A DNA stretch of 64,000 bases, from contig NZ_JAZIFY010000002.1 in the NCBI RefSeq assembly GCF_036634195.1, positions 628,932-692,931 on the forward strand, in the 5' to 3' direction. The position numbers and the translations under genes are program-made. The notes below the pieces were generated by a model, which ran no database searches, had not been told where the DNA came from, and saw nothing but the letters and a program-made list of their open reading frames with translations. Positions 9,327-17,805 of this stretch are shown here, piece by piece; the first letter of the stretch is position 1; each line of letters begins with the position of its first letter. The stretch is from Streptomyces sp. P9-A4 (GTDB lineage: Bacteria; Actinomycetota; Actinomycetes; Streptomycetales; Streptomycetaceae).

Positions 9327-9666
9327 CGTCAACCGGTCCGGCCTCATGGCTCGGACGGGCCGCCTCGCCGGCCGAAGCGACCCAGGGTGGCGGTGAGGGT
9401 GCCGGCGACGACAGCGGGCTGAGCGGGGGCGCGCGGGACGGGCCGCTGGTGCGCGGCCGTCATCAGCCGCACGCGCTGGGGTTCACAGGAGAGCAGGAGG
9501 CCGACCGTGAATTCCGCCACCGCATCGATGAGTCGTCTGACGGACGGGGCTGAGGTGATGGTGACTCATTTCCGTACGCCCTCTTGTGGGTTGGTGCCGA
9601 GCTTCCAAGAATGCACATGACAACCGGAGGATCTTCGGTTGCATGTCATCAGAGGGGAACCCCCAC
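9327..9666. other. intergenic, upstream of secreted protease
   Basis: 340 bp without a convincing gene. A 37-codon open frame from GTG 9508 has no recognisable content. An imperfect inverted repeat, ATGACAACCG / CGGTTGCATGTCAT (about 9617-9650), lies directly before the protease ribosome site and may be a regulatory or mRNA-stability element. Confidence 0.4.
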
Positions 9667-10518
9667 ATGAAGAAGCCTCTCGTCGGCGCCCTGCTCGCGC
9701 TGTTCCTGACCGGAGCGACCGCGGCCCCGGCCATGGCGGCCGCGCCGCAGGCTCCCGCGGCCAAGGACCGGGCCACGGCGGCCGTCGCCGTCGACTTCGC
9801 CGGCACGGTCGCGCTCAGCAACTGCTCCGGCTCGCTCGTCCGCATGCCGAGCTCCCAGCCGAACGACCCCGCGCTCGTCCTCTCCAACGGGCACTGTCTG
9901 GAGACCGGCATGCCGGGGGCCGGCGAGGTCGTCAAGGACGTGCGCTCCACCCGCTCGTTCTCGCTGCTCAACTCGGCCGGCACCAAAGTCGCGACGCTGC
10001 GCGCCAGCAAGATCGCGTACGGCACGATGACCGACACGGACATCTCGATCTACCAGGTGACCAAGACCTACGAGCAGATCCAGAGCCTGTACGGCATAGG
10101 CGCCCTCACCCTCAACGACGTCCGCCCGACGCAGGGTTCGTCGATCAAGGTGGTGTCCGGGTACTGGAAGCGGATCTACAGCTGCAACGTCGACGGCTTC
10201 GTCTACCGCATGAAGGAGGGCGACTGGACCTGGAAGGACTCGGTCCGCTACACCTCCTCCTGCAACACCATCGGCGGCACCTCCGGCTCGCCGGTCATCG
10301 ACACGACCACCGGCAAGGTCGTCGCCGTCAACAACACGGGCAACGAGAGCGGTGAGAGCTGCACCGTGAACAACCCGTGCGAGATCGACGAGAACGGCGC
10401 CGTGACCGTCCGCCAGGGCATCAACTACGCCCAGGAGACGTACACGATCGTCCCGTGCGTCGGCGCGGGCAACGTGATCGACCTGAACCGCCCGGGCTGC
10501 ACCCTGCCGAAGCCGTAA
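9667..10518 (+). CDS. secreted trypsin-like serine protease (S1 family)
   Basis: Secreted 283-aa protein. The signal peptide is MKKPLVGALLALFLTG followed by small residues up to AMAAA, a likely signal-peptidase site. The mature part shows the S1 triad: His in LVLSNGHCLE, Asp in MTDTDISIYQ and Ser in GGTSGSPVID. Cys pairs are placed as in extracellular disulfide-bonded proteases (SNCSGSL with NGHC; CNVDG with SSCNTIGG; the C-terminal pair). The ATG at 9667 follows GAGGGG. It is monocistronic and ends before a hairpin. It probably degrades extracellular protein; specificity cannot be told. Confidence 0.9.
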   Translation: MKKPLVGALLALFLTGATAAPAMAAAPQAPAAKDRATAAVAVDFAGTVALSNCSGSLVRMPSSQPNDPALVLSNGHCLETGMPGAGEVVKDVRSTRSFSLLNSAGTKVATLRASKIAYGTMTDTDISIYQVTKTYEQIQSLYGIGALTLNDVRPTQGSSIKVVSGYWKRIYSCNVDGFVYRMKEGDWTWKDSVRYTSSCNTIGGTSGSPVIDTTTGKVVAVNNTGNESGESCTVNNPCEIDENGAVTVRQGINYAQETYTIVPCVGAGNVIDLNRPGCTLPKP

Positions 10519-10549
10519 CGCGGTAACGCCGTACCGCGCGTCACGGCAC

Positions 10550-10582
10550 CGCCCGCCCGGTCACTCGGAGACCGGGCGGGCG
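10550..10582 (+). terminator. intrinsic terminator after protease gene
   Basis: Perfect 13-bp inverted repeat CGCCCGCCCGGTC / GACCGGGCGGGCG with a 7-nt loop, 31 nt after the protease stop. Confidence 0.85.
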
Positions 10583-10849
10583 AACGCGTCACCGCTCTCC
10601 GGCCTCAGCCGAACATCCACATGCGGGTCCCGCGGATACAGGCCGGACATGCCAGATCGCCTGTCCCTCCGGACATCGCCCACGTGCAGGAATCCCCGGT
10701 GCCGCATCGGACGTAAGCCCCAAGGGTGACAGCCACCCGATTCCGCCGGCCAGGCCCCTTTCACATCGTCAGACTCGCGGGAGAGAACGCGCCGGTGGGG
10801 CGTGGGCAAGGCAGGGGCGGCGAGACGGGTGGGCGTGACCGAGCGCGGT

Positions 10850-11767
10850 ATGACTGGTCGGGCCGCTCCGGACGGGGCGGGGCCGGGCGGGACGGACCAC
10901 AGCGTTCCGCGCGCACGCGCGGTGACGGAGGGCCGGCTGGGCGGGCGACAGCACGGTGAGGAGCCCGGCGGGCAGCGGCAGGGCGACCAGCTGGGCCGGG
11001 AGCGGTGGGTCGAAGGGCCGGGCGAGGAGCGTCGGGGCGACGGGCCGGCGTGTGCGGTGCCGCGGCACGTGGCCTGTGTGATGGACGGCAACGGCCGTTG
11101 GGCGCAGCGGCGTTCGCTTCCCCGTACGGCGGGCCATCGGGCGGCGGAGGCCACCGTCATCGACATCATCGAAGCCGCGCGGACGGCCGGCGTGGAGTGG
11201 CTCAGCCTGTACGCCTTCTCCACCGAGAACTGGAACCGTCCGGGCACCGAGGTCGACTACCTGATGCGTCTGGTCCGCCGGGTCGTGCGCAAGCACGCGC
11301 CGCTGCTCCTCGCCCGCGGCATCCGCTGCCGTTTCCTCGGGGTCTCCGACTTCCGCATCCCCCGTGAACTGGCCCGGGACTTCGACGACCTGACGACGCT
11401 GACGGACGACAACCGGGGGATGACGCTGACCGTCGCGTTCGACCACGGCGGGCGCCGGGACATCGTCGAGGCCGCACGGTCGCTGATCCGCAGCGGGACG
11501 CCCGCCGACGAGGTGACCGAGCGGCTCTTCGCGGACCACCTGCCGTTCCCCGACACCCCCGACGTGGACCTCGTCATCCGCACCTCCGGTGAGCAGCGCA
11601 TTTCCAACTTCATGCTCTGGCAGGTCGCCTACGCCGAGTGGGTCTTCCCCGAGGCGCTCTGGCCGGACTTCCGGGCCCCCGACTTCCTCGCCTGCCTGCA
11701 CGCCTACCGGCGCCGCGACCGCCGCTTCGGCGGCGTGCCGCCCCAGACCAACGGAGAACCATCATGA
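10850..11767 (+). CDS. uppS: cis-prenyltransferase (isoprenyl/undecaprenyl diphosphate synthase family)
   Basis: Condenses isopentenyl diphosphate onto an allylic diphosphate to make Z-polyprenyl diphosphates. Visible motifs are HVACVMDGNGRWA (catalytic Asp and P-loop), AGHRAAEATV, LYAFSTENWNRP, FDHGGRRDIVEAA and the C-terminal DLVIRTSGEQRISNFMLWQ with YAEWVFPEALWPDF. The catalytic domain begins near base 11060. About 70 residues before it are low-complexity Gly/Arg-rich, so the start is unresolved: ATG 10850, GTG 10802, GTG 10835 and GTG 10922 are all in frame. It overlaps the downstream oxygenase gene (ATGA), unlike a housekeeping uppS, and may be a specialised paralogue. Confidence 0.85.
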   Translation: MTGRAAPDGAGPGGTDHSVPRARAVTEGRLGGRQHGEEPGGQRQGDQLGRERWVEGPGEERRGDGPACAVPRHVACVMDGNGRWAQRRSLPRTAGHRAAEATVIDIIEAARTAGVEWLSLYAFSTENWNRPGTEVDYLMRLVRRVVRKHAPLLLARGIRCRFLGVSDFRIPRELARDFDDLTTLTDDNRGMTLTVAFDHGGRRDIVEAARSLIRSGTPADEVTERLFADHLPFPDTPDVDLVIRTSGEQRISNFMLWQVAYAEWVFPEALWPDFRAPDFLACLHAYRRRDRRFGGVPPQTNGEPS

Positions 11768-13236
11768 CGACCGGAACCACGCAAACAGCGCCTGACGAGG
11801 CAAACCTGTCCGGCCCGGAATCACAGTTCCATGCCCTCTTCGACGACCCGCGCTGGGCGCTGGCCATGATCCGCGCCACCGTTCTGGAGGCCGCTCACCC
11901 GCAGATCGGCGCCGCCCTCGTCGACAACTCCACCTTCATCGCCCACCCCTGGCGCCGGCTCCGCAACACCTTCCTCAGCATGCGGCGCATGTTCGACGCC
12001 GACCCCGCGGTACGCGAACGGGAGGCCGCGCGGCTCAACCGGCTGCACACCCGCATGAGCGGCTCCGACTCCCGCGGTCGCGCCTACGACGCCATGGACC
12101 GCTCGACCCGCGCCTGGGTGATCGCCACCCTCTTCGAGAGCGGCGTCACCATGTGCCGGCTGAGCGGCCAGCCACTCGACCAGGACACCATGGAACGCAT
12201 GTACGCCGAGTACCGCTCGTTCCTCGCCGCGCTCGACGGCGACGCCTCGGAGCTCCCCGAGGACCTCCACGAGTTCTGGCGGTACTTCGACCGGGTCGTC
12301 GAGAACGAACTGGAGAACACCGAGGCAGCCCGTGTCATCCTCTACCGGCTCTTCGACCACCTGCCCGCCCCGGCCCTGCTCGACGGCGCGCCGACGCTGT
12401 GGGCGGCCGGCCGGACCGTCGCCGGTCCGCTCCTCGGCGCGATCACCGTCGCCTCGCTCCCCGAGGCGTACCGGCGCCGGGCCGGCCTGCCGGAGATGCC
12501 CGGCGCCCCGACCCTGATGCAGGGCGCCTACCTGGCCGCCGGGCTCGCCCGTTTCCTGCCCGGGGGCTGGATCAACGCCGAGAGCATCATCGAAGTCCTG
12601 TCGCTCCGGCCCGGCAGCGACGACCCCCGCGCCCGGACCGTGACCGCCCTGCGCGCCCGGATGAAGCGGGCATCGGCCCTGCTCCGCCTCCTGACGCCGC
12701 TGGGCGGCGACACCGACCCTGACCCCGGCCCGGTACCTTCCGCGGCCACGGGCGAGGGCCGACGCTCGGCGGAGGAGTTCTTCCGCCAGGTGCTGGACCA
12801 GACCGGCGACGGCTACCTCGACTGGCCTGACCTCGCCGCCATGGCCCGCGAACTTTCCACCCGCCTCGACCTGGACGAACCCGAGGAGACCCGGCTCTAC
12901 GACGCCTTCGCCGCCTGGTGGCGCGAGCTCCAGGCCGCCCTCGACACGGACGGTGACGGCCGCGTCAGCATCGAGGAGTACGCCGCCTCCGTCCCCTCCC
13001 TCGCCGGACCCGCGCTCATCCGCGTCGCCGAGGTCCTCTTCGACGCCACCGACAAGGACGGCAGCGGGACCGTCGACGCGGACGAGTACCGGACCCTCTT
13101 CCGCACCGCCTTCCACCGCGACCTCACCGCGACCGGCGGCGCCTACAGCCGGAGCGCCTTCGTGGGCGACTTCCTCTCCTTCATGTCGGGCCGCCGCACC
13201 AGCACCCCGTACGACCCCCTCCTCGCCGATGCCTGA
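11764..13236 (+). CDS. MpaB/latex-clearing-protein-like (DUF2236) oxygenase with EF-hands
   Basis: 490 aa. Residues about 20-330 match the DUF2236 family (MpaB and Lcp rubber oxygenases): VLEAAHPQIGAALVDNSTF and YDAMDRSTRAWVIATLFES are the family signature blocks. Residues about 340-450 hold calcium-binding EF-hands: DQTGDGYLDWPD (from about 345), DTDGDGRVSIEE (about 394) and DKDGSGTVDADE (about 427). A haem-dependent oxidative cleavage of a polyprenyl chain is possible by family, but haem ligands cannot be assigned by eye. No signal peptide is seen. Translation is coupled to the prenyltransferase upstream, which suggests the oxygenase acts on that product. Confidence 0.85.
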   Translation: MTTGTTQTAPDEANLSGPESQFHALFDDPRWALAMIRATVLEAAHPQIGAALVDNSTFIAHPWRRLRNTFLSMRRMFDADPAVREREAARLNRLHTRMSGSDSRGRAYDAMDRSTRAWVIATLFESGVTMCRLSGQPLDQDTMERMYAEYRSFLAALDGDASELPEDLHEFWRYFDRVVENELENTEAARVILYRLFDHLPAPALLDGAPTLWAAGRTVAGPLLGAITVASLPEAYRRRAGLPEMPGAPTLMQGAYLAAGLARFLPGGWINAESIIEVLSLRPGSDDPRARTVTALRARMKRASALLRLLTPLGGDTDPDPGPVPSAATGEGRRSAEEFFRQVLDQTGDGYLDWPDLAAMARELSTRLDLDEPEETRLYDAFAAWWRELQAALDTDGDGRVSIEEYAASVPSLAGPALIRVAEVLFDATDKDGSGTVDADEYRTLFRTAFHRDLTATGGAYSRSAFVGDFLSFMSGRRTSTPYDPLLADA

Positions 13237-13426
13237 CGCGCTTCGCTTGGATCACCGGGCAGGTGCCCCGCTTGGCCGGTAGAGCAGGTCCTCGTACGGC
13301 AGGAGTAGCCCAGCCACAAGCTTGCCGCCGCGCTTCCCTGACTCCGAGACGGATCCACCAGCACCGATCGACACGGCTTGAAGCGCAGGTGCACGCATGA
13401 GGCCCGGATGGGGGTACGCCGTCGCG

Positions 13427-13591
13427 CGGCTCAGCATCACCACCGCCACCGCGGCCCTTTACCTCGTTCCCGTCGCCACACTGGGCACTTCCGGCATCTG
13501 GCTCGGCGACCGCCCCCGGCCGGCAGCGGTCATAGGCGGACTCGTCTTCATCGCCGGTCTCCTCCTCAACAAGCGCCCCCGCGCGACCACT
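13427..13591 (+). pseudogene. C-terminal remnant of an EamA/DMT-family transporter
   Basis: The translation ALYLVPVATLGTSGIWLGD followed by RPRPAAVIGGLVFIAGLLLNKRP matches the last two membrane segments of EamA transporters (YLVPVxAxxxxxxxLGE, GGxLVLAGVLL). Everything before it is missing, and the native stop is gone: the frame runs on antisense through the pentapeptide gene. It is a truncated relic. Confidence 0.65.
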
Positions 13592-13674
13592 GCTGGCCCC
13601 CCTGCCCCCGCTCGATCTCACACTCCCGAACGGAATGAGCCGCACAACGGGCTCGGGGGCATGAGGCTGTGGGG

Positions 13675-14334
13675 TCAGGCGTCCTTGACGGTGAGGCCGA
13701 TGTGCTGGGCCAGGGCCGGGGCGAGGTCGAGCAGCTGGGGAGTGCTGATGGTGGCACCCTTGAGGGCTGCCACGCCGGAGTTGATGCCCAGTGCGGTCGC
13801 CTCGCTCAGGTCGACTCGGGTGAGGGTGGCTTTGGTGAGGTCGACTCCGTCGAGCGTCGTTCCTGGGAAAGAGACGCCGGTCAGGGTCGCGCCTGCGAAG
13901 TCGACGTCGCGCAGCAGGCAGTCGACGAAGGTGACGTTCGCCAGCTGGGCCGCACGCAGGTTGACCGAGTCGAACTTGCAGTGGTGGAAGACGGCGCGGC
14001 GCATCTGGGTTCCGTGGAGCTGGGTGCCGGCCAGGAGGCTGGAGAGGCATTCGGTGTCCAGCCAGGTGCTCTCCGCGAGGTCACTGCCCACGGTGCGGAT
14101 GTTGTGCATCCATACGGTGTCGAAGCGTGCGCGCCGGAACCGGCCGCCGGTGAAGGTCACCGAGGACAGGGCCGACTCGCTGAAGCGGGTCATGCCGCCG
14201 TCGACGTCGTCGAAGGCGCGGTCGTCGATGTGGAGCCACTCGTAGACCTCCTCCCGCTCCAGGTCCCCGGTGAACGGTTCGAGGCGATGTGCATAGGGCA
14301 GGGCGGGCAGGTCGTGGGGGGCGGGTACGCGCAT
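13675..14334 (-). CDS. pentapeptide repeat protein
   Basis: 219 aa. Tandem A(D/N)LxX-like pentapeptides run from about residue 48 to 195 (for example TFTGGRFRRARFDTV, NLRAAQLANVTFVDC, DFAGATLTGVSF, DLTKATLTRVDLSEA), predicting a right-handed quadrilateral beta-helix. Such proteins include gyrase-protecting DNA mimics, but most are of unknown role and nothing here decides it. The ATG at 14334 is preceded by GGAAGGAC. It is monocistronic; a transporter relic lies antisense at its 3' side. Confidence 0.88.
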   Translation of the reverse strand: MRVPAPHDLPALPYAHRLEPFTGDLEREEVYEWLHIDDRAFDDVDGGMTRFSESALSSVTFTGGRFRRARFDTVWMHNIRTVGSDLAESTWLDTECLSSLLAGTQLHGTQMRRAVFHHCKFDSVNLRAAQLANVTFVDCLLRDVDFAGATLTGVSFPGTTLDGVDLTKATLTRVDLSEATALGINSGVAALKGATISTPQLLDLAPALAQHIGLTVKDA

Positions 14335-14778
14335 CGGAGTCCTTCCGGGGCAGGTTCAGGTCACGCCTGAAGCGGCCCGGTCAGGGGCCGCCTGGGGTGC
14401 AGGGGGATGTCTTCATGCTGACCCGGGCCCGCGGGTTCCGCCTAATCGCGTCGCAGGCGGGAATCGCGGTACAGGACCGCGCGCTCACCGACTCCACAAA
14501 AACCCAAACGTCGCATACGGGATGAATCACTGCTGTGGCGTGATGACTCCTGCCGCCCCCGAAAACACGGCAGCGCCGTCCTGCATCCCGCACACGGAGG
14601 CAACGCACCTGCTCCACAAGCCGGTTGGTTCACCAGGGTGGCAGTCCGGGGGGCGAACGTCCGCCGGCCCCCGGACTTCCCTGAGATTCATTTTGCGCCT
14701 CAGGCCCGATTGTCCCGCTACGAAGATCGCGCGCGGGCCGTCCTGGACAAGCTCGGCGGCTAGGTCCTGATTCTCGGA
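14335..14778. other. intergenic region next to IS remnant
   Basis: About 440 bp with no supported gene. Its right end, TAGGTCCTGATTCTCGG (from 14761), resembles the terminal sequence of the IS at 46568 (TAGGGTCTGTCTCTTCG), so the IS remnant probably ends near 14762. Confidence 0.5.
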
Positions 14779-14970
14779 TCACGTGCGGAGCCAGATCATG
14801 AGTGCTGCGAGTGTGGCGGTGCCGAGGTAGATGTAAGCGCGTTTCTCGTAGCGGGTCGCGACGGCCCGAAAGCCCTTGAGGCGGTTGATGGTGCGTTCGA
14901 CGGTGTTGCGCTTCTTGTAGCGCTCGCTGTCGAAACCGGTAGGCCGACCTCCTCGTGAACCTCGGTTCCT
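14779..14970 (-). pseudogene. IS5-family transposase, C-terminal fragment
   Basis: 63 codons. SRGGRPTGFDSERYKKRN, TVERTINRLKGFRAVATRYEK and the end LAALMIWLRT match the C-terminal DDE-domain segment (with the catalytic-Glu helix) of IS5-group transposases. It is close in sequence to the transposase at 46585-46812. The N-terminal two thirds are missing; the fragment abuts the stop of the next membrane-protein gene. Confidence 0.85.
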
Positions 14971-14999
14971 CCGATGTCTCTGCTGGTCGAGCCGTTCGG

Positions 15000-16511
15000 C
15001 TAGTTCTTCTGCAGGGTGCGGGTGACACCCGCGATGACGGCTGTCGTCAGCATCCAGCCGAAGGCGATCAGCGAGTAGGCCAACCATTGGAGAAGGTCAT
15101 TCGACCAGTACCACCCCGTGCGCTGCCCTAGCCCCCCAATGGGGATCAAGAGGTCAAGTGTGTAGACGAGAGGCTGGAACGGGGCGCCTTCGCCCTGCTT
15201 CACCGGCGTCGGAGACTGCGTACGGAAGGCCAGGGTGCCCAGCAGGGTCAGTATCAGAAGCCACACGCCTGCCAGCCATGGTCGGTAGCCGTAGCCTACG
15301 GTCACATCGAGCAGGTGCCCCCAACCGCGTGCCGGCGGAGACAAGGTGAGGCGCCGGTGACGCTGTTTGATCAGGAGCACGCGCCGGGCGTCGTCGTCGT
15401 GGCCGATCTGTCGGTACCAGCCCGCAAGTTCTTCGTACGGCTGAGGGGAATAGCCGGGATTTCGACGGATCCACGCCAGGCGACGTGCAACGTCGTCCCT
15501 CGCGAGCGTTCCGCCGTCGCCTTCTGCGGATGACGCGTCTCCGAATCGGATGGAGCCGTATCTGAACCCGTCCAGCAGCACCTTCTCCGGCCAGCTCTGC
15601 TCGCTGTCCTGGAACCAGGCGGCCTGCGCGAACCGGAGATCAACCGATCCTGAGAGCGGTGCGGCGGCCCTGAAGTCGAAGTCCGCCACTTGCATCGCGA
15701 TGCAGTCCAGGGCGATGCTGCCCCCGTTCAGACAGGCCCCGTCGAAGGTCAGCAGACCTTCTATACGGGCCCTTCGCAGCCGTACCTCTCCTTGTGCGGT
15801 AAACCCTTGGGAGCAGTCCACGGTCGAGGCGACCACGCCGCCTGCGGCAAGTGCGACGCCTCCGGCGTTCTCTAGCCGTGCGGCTTGCAGAAACAGGCCG
15901 CTGGGTATGTGCGCGCCGGGCAGTCGTAGCCCACCTCGTGTCGTGAGCCGTTCGCCGAAGACGCCGCCTTCCAGGATCAGGCTGCCCGCGAGCACCGCCC
16001 ACTCTCCAGGACCGGAGATTCTGGCATCTGTGAGCAGCAGATTTCCGGCCACATGAGCGTTGGCGAGTATGAGAGGGCCGCCTTCGAGGGCCGGCCGTCT
16101 CAGGTCCAGATCGCCCCCGATTCGGGCGAGCTCAGCGTCGATCCCGGGGACCCAGCTGTCCGTGATCGCAATCGTCCGGGTCGTGGCGCCATGCACGTTC
16201 ACTGCCTCGTCCAGTCGGCAGCCCTCAAGTGAGAACGTGTGGCAGATCTCCGTTCCTGACAGGTCGAGACGGCCGGTGATACGTGCCCCGGCGAGCCGGA
16301 GGGCGGCGACGGCGCCAGACCGATCGTGGTTCCCGCCGAGCAGCAGCGTCGCCACGACGGCTGCGCGGACAGTGCGTTCGGGGCCCCACTCTTCACCCAC
16401 AGCGGGGTCGTCGGCCTCGGGCATGCCCGTGCGTAGATCAACTCGATGCCCCTCAGGAAAGGCATCCCACAACGCGCGCTCCGGCGGGGTCAACTCGCTA
16501 TATGACAGCAC
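15000..16511 (-). CDS. membrane protein with repeat-rich N-domain and C-terminal TM helices
   Basis: About 503 aa. The N-terminal two thirds contain beta-helix-like repeats of the form L..A.I.G.L.L.G (GARITGRLDLSGTEI, GGPLILANAHVAGNLLLTDA, LRRARIEGLLTFDGA). The C-terminus has hydrophobic segments PWLAGVWLLILTLLGTLAF, LVYTLDLLIPIGGLG and LAYSLIAFGWMLTTAVIAGV. This layout is common in streptomycetes but without assigned function. The GTG at 16511 precedes the family-like YSELTPPERALWDAFPEG; no well-spaced ribosome site is seen. The frame stays open upstream through transposase relic DNA, so its native promoter and first codons may have been replaced by the IS insertion. Confidence 0.75.
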   Translation of the reverse strand: MLSYSELTPPERALWDAFPEGHRVDLRTGMPEADDPAVGEEWGPERTVRAAVVATLLLGGNHDRSGAVAALRLAGARITGRLDLSGTEICHTFSLEGCRLDEAVNVHGATTRTIAITDSWVPGIDAELARIGGDLDLRRPALEGGPLILANAHVAGNLLLTDARISGPGEWAVLAGSLILEGGVFGERLTTRGGLRLPGAHIPSGLFLQAARLENAGGVALAAGGVVASTVDCSQGFTAQGEVRLRRARIEGLLTFDGACLNGGSIALDCIAMQVADFDFRAAAPLSGSVDLRFAQAAWFQDSEQSWPEKVLLDGFRYGSIRFGDASSAEGDGGTLARDDVARRLAWIRRNPGYSPQPYEELAGWYRQIGHDDDARRVLLIKQRHRRLTLSPPARGWGHLLDVTVGYGYRPWLAGVWLLILTLLGTLAFRTQSPTPVKQGEGAPFQPLVYTLDLLIPIGGLGQRTGWYWSNDLLQWLAYSLIAFGWMLTTAVIAGVTRTLQKN

Positions 16512-16555
16512 TCGTGCAGAGTAGTGACCTCCTCGCCCAGTGCCTGGAACACCGC

Positions 16556-16747
16556 ATCTGATGACTTCAGGCGTCGCCAGCAGATGAGGGCGCGTCCAAG
16601 GGCGGGAAACGGCTTCATGGATGTCGTCAGGTATCTCCCATCGGTCCGAAGGCGGCGGAACCAGTGCAGGTAGGCGAACGCACGCTCGACAACCCAGCGC
16701 CTGGTACCCAGTCCGGAGCCGTGCTCCGTACCCCGCCTGGCGATCAC
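16556..16747 (-). pseudogene. frameshifted IS transposase C-terminal fragment
   Basis: SGLGTRRWVVERAFAYLHWF in one frame, DRWEIPDDIHEA in a second, then ALGRALICWRRL back in the first, reproduce the C-terminal motif of IS5/IS4-like transposases (RWVVER-FAWLHWFRRLR-RWE--DIHEAF-ALICWRRL). Two frameshifts are needed, so it is dead. It is of a different type from the fragment at 14779. Confidence 0.75.
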
Positions 16748-17090
16748 CGGGTTTCACGCCGAGAGCCCCCGGGGCTGGACGTCGGCCTCGGTCCACTCAG
16801 CCAGGCGGCGCCAGGGTCCGGCGCTCCACGCTCGGCAACAACGTCTCGAAGATCATTCTGTTAGGGGTTCTAAGGCAACCGGCACGCTGATAGGCGTAGC
16901 GGCCCTCGACGTACCCGAGCACCTGGTCGAGGTGGAGGCCACCGCCGTCATCGGCTGAGCAGCGGCTCCGAACCGGGGCACACGCGCTGTCCCTTCGCCT
17001 CCGGGACGGCAGGGCAGGGTTCTACGTAAGCGCGACTAGGTAGCCGTCGCCGACGCGAGGCGGCGCTCCGCGGTGGGAACTTCGGTTGGG
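16748..17090. other. intergenic, no gene seen
   Basis: About 340 bp between the transposase relic and the hydrolase promoter region. Nothing recognisable on either strand. Confidence 0.4.
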
Positions 17091-17112
17091 CGAGGGGCCG
17101 ATCGGCCCCTCG
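17091..17112. promoter_or_regulatory. 22-bp perfect palindrome upstream of hydrolase
   Basis: CGAGGGGCCGA followed by its exact reverse complement, ending 28 bp before the ATG at 17140. It could be an operator or a hairpin in the mRNA leader. Confidence 0.5.
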
Positions 17113-17139
17113 GGAACCAGCGAGACCGGAGACTCACAC

Positions 17140-17787
17140 ATGGCAGCCAACGGCGTCACCTACACCGGCCTGGACGCACTGCTCACGCCCGAGAGGTCGG
17201 TACTCCTGTTGATCGACCACCAGGGCGCGCAGTTCGCGGGGATGCACAGCATGGACCCCAACCTCGTGGTCAACAACGTGACCGCGCTGGCGAAGGGCGC
17301 CAAGCTGTTCGAGGTGCCAACGATCCTCAGCACGGTCGTCGAGGACCGCGGCGGGCGGATCATCCGGCAGATCCAGGACGTCTTCCCGGACCAGAAGCCG
17401 ATCGACCGCACGACGATCAACACCTGGGAGGACCAGCGGGTCGTCGACGCCGTCACCGCAACCGGCCGCAAGGACCTCGTCATAGCCGGCCTGTGGACGG
17501 ACATCTGCCTCGCCTTCCCCGCGATCCACGCGCTGGCCGACGGCTACCGCGTCTACGCGGTGACCGACGCGTCCGGCGCGACGACGGTCGAGGCGCACGA
17601 GCGCGGAGTCCAGCGCATGATCCAGGCCGGCGTCATCCCGACGACCGCCGGCACCGTCGTCTCGGAGTGGCAGCGCGACTGGGCGCGCGAAGCCACCGTC
17701 CCCGGCATCAGCCAGATCATGTTCGACCACGGCGGCAGCTTCGGCACCAGCCTGGCCTGGGAGCTTCAGCTCCTCGGCCGGAAATGA
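17140..17787 (+). CDS. isochorismatase-family cysteine hydrolase (YcaC-like)
   Basis: 215 aa. The isochorismatase-like fold is shown by LLLIDHQ (catalytic Asp), a middle INTWED segment and DLVIAGLWTDICLAFPAIHA, which holds the nucleophilic Cys. The closest type by eye is the YcaC subgroup of uncertain substrate, rather than true isochorismatase or nicotinamidase. The ATG at 17140 is preceded by GGAG at 8-nt spacing. It converges with the large LuxR regulator 18 bp downstream. Cytosolic. Confidence 0.88.
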   Translation: MAANGVTYTGLDALLTPERSVLLLIDHQGAQFAGMHSMDPNLVVNNVTALAKGAKLFEVPTILSTVVEDRGGRIIRQIQDVFPDQKPIDRTTINTWEDQRVVDAVTATGRKDLVIAGLWTDICLAFPAIHALADGYRVYAVTDASGATTVEAHERGVQRMIQAGVIPTTAGTVVSEWQRDWAREATVPGISQIMFDHGGSFGTSLAWELQLLGRK

Positions 17788-17805
17788 CGCACCGCGCTCG
17801 TGCCG

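Noticed and set aside
13397..14245. Full plus-strand gene of 282 codons
   Set aside because: Only the first part resembles an EamA transporter end; the rest is antisense to the pentapeptide-repeat gene.
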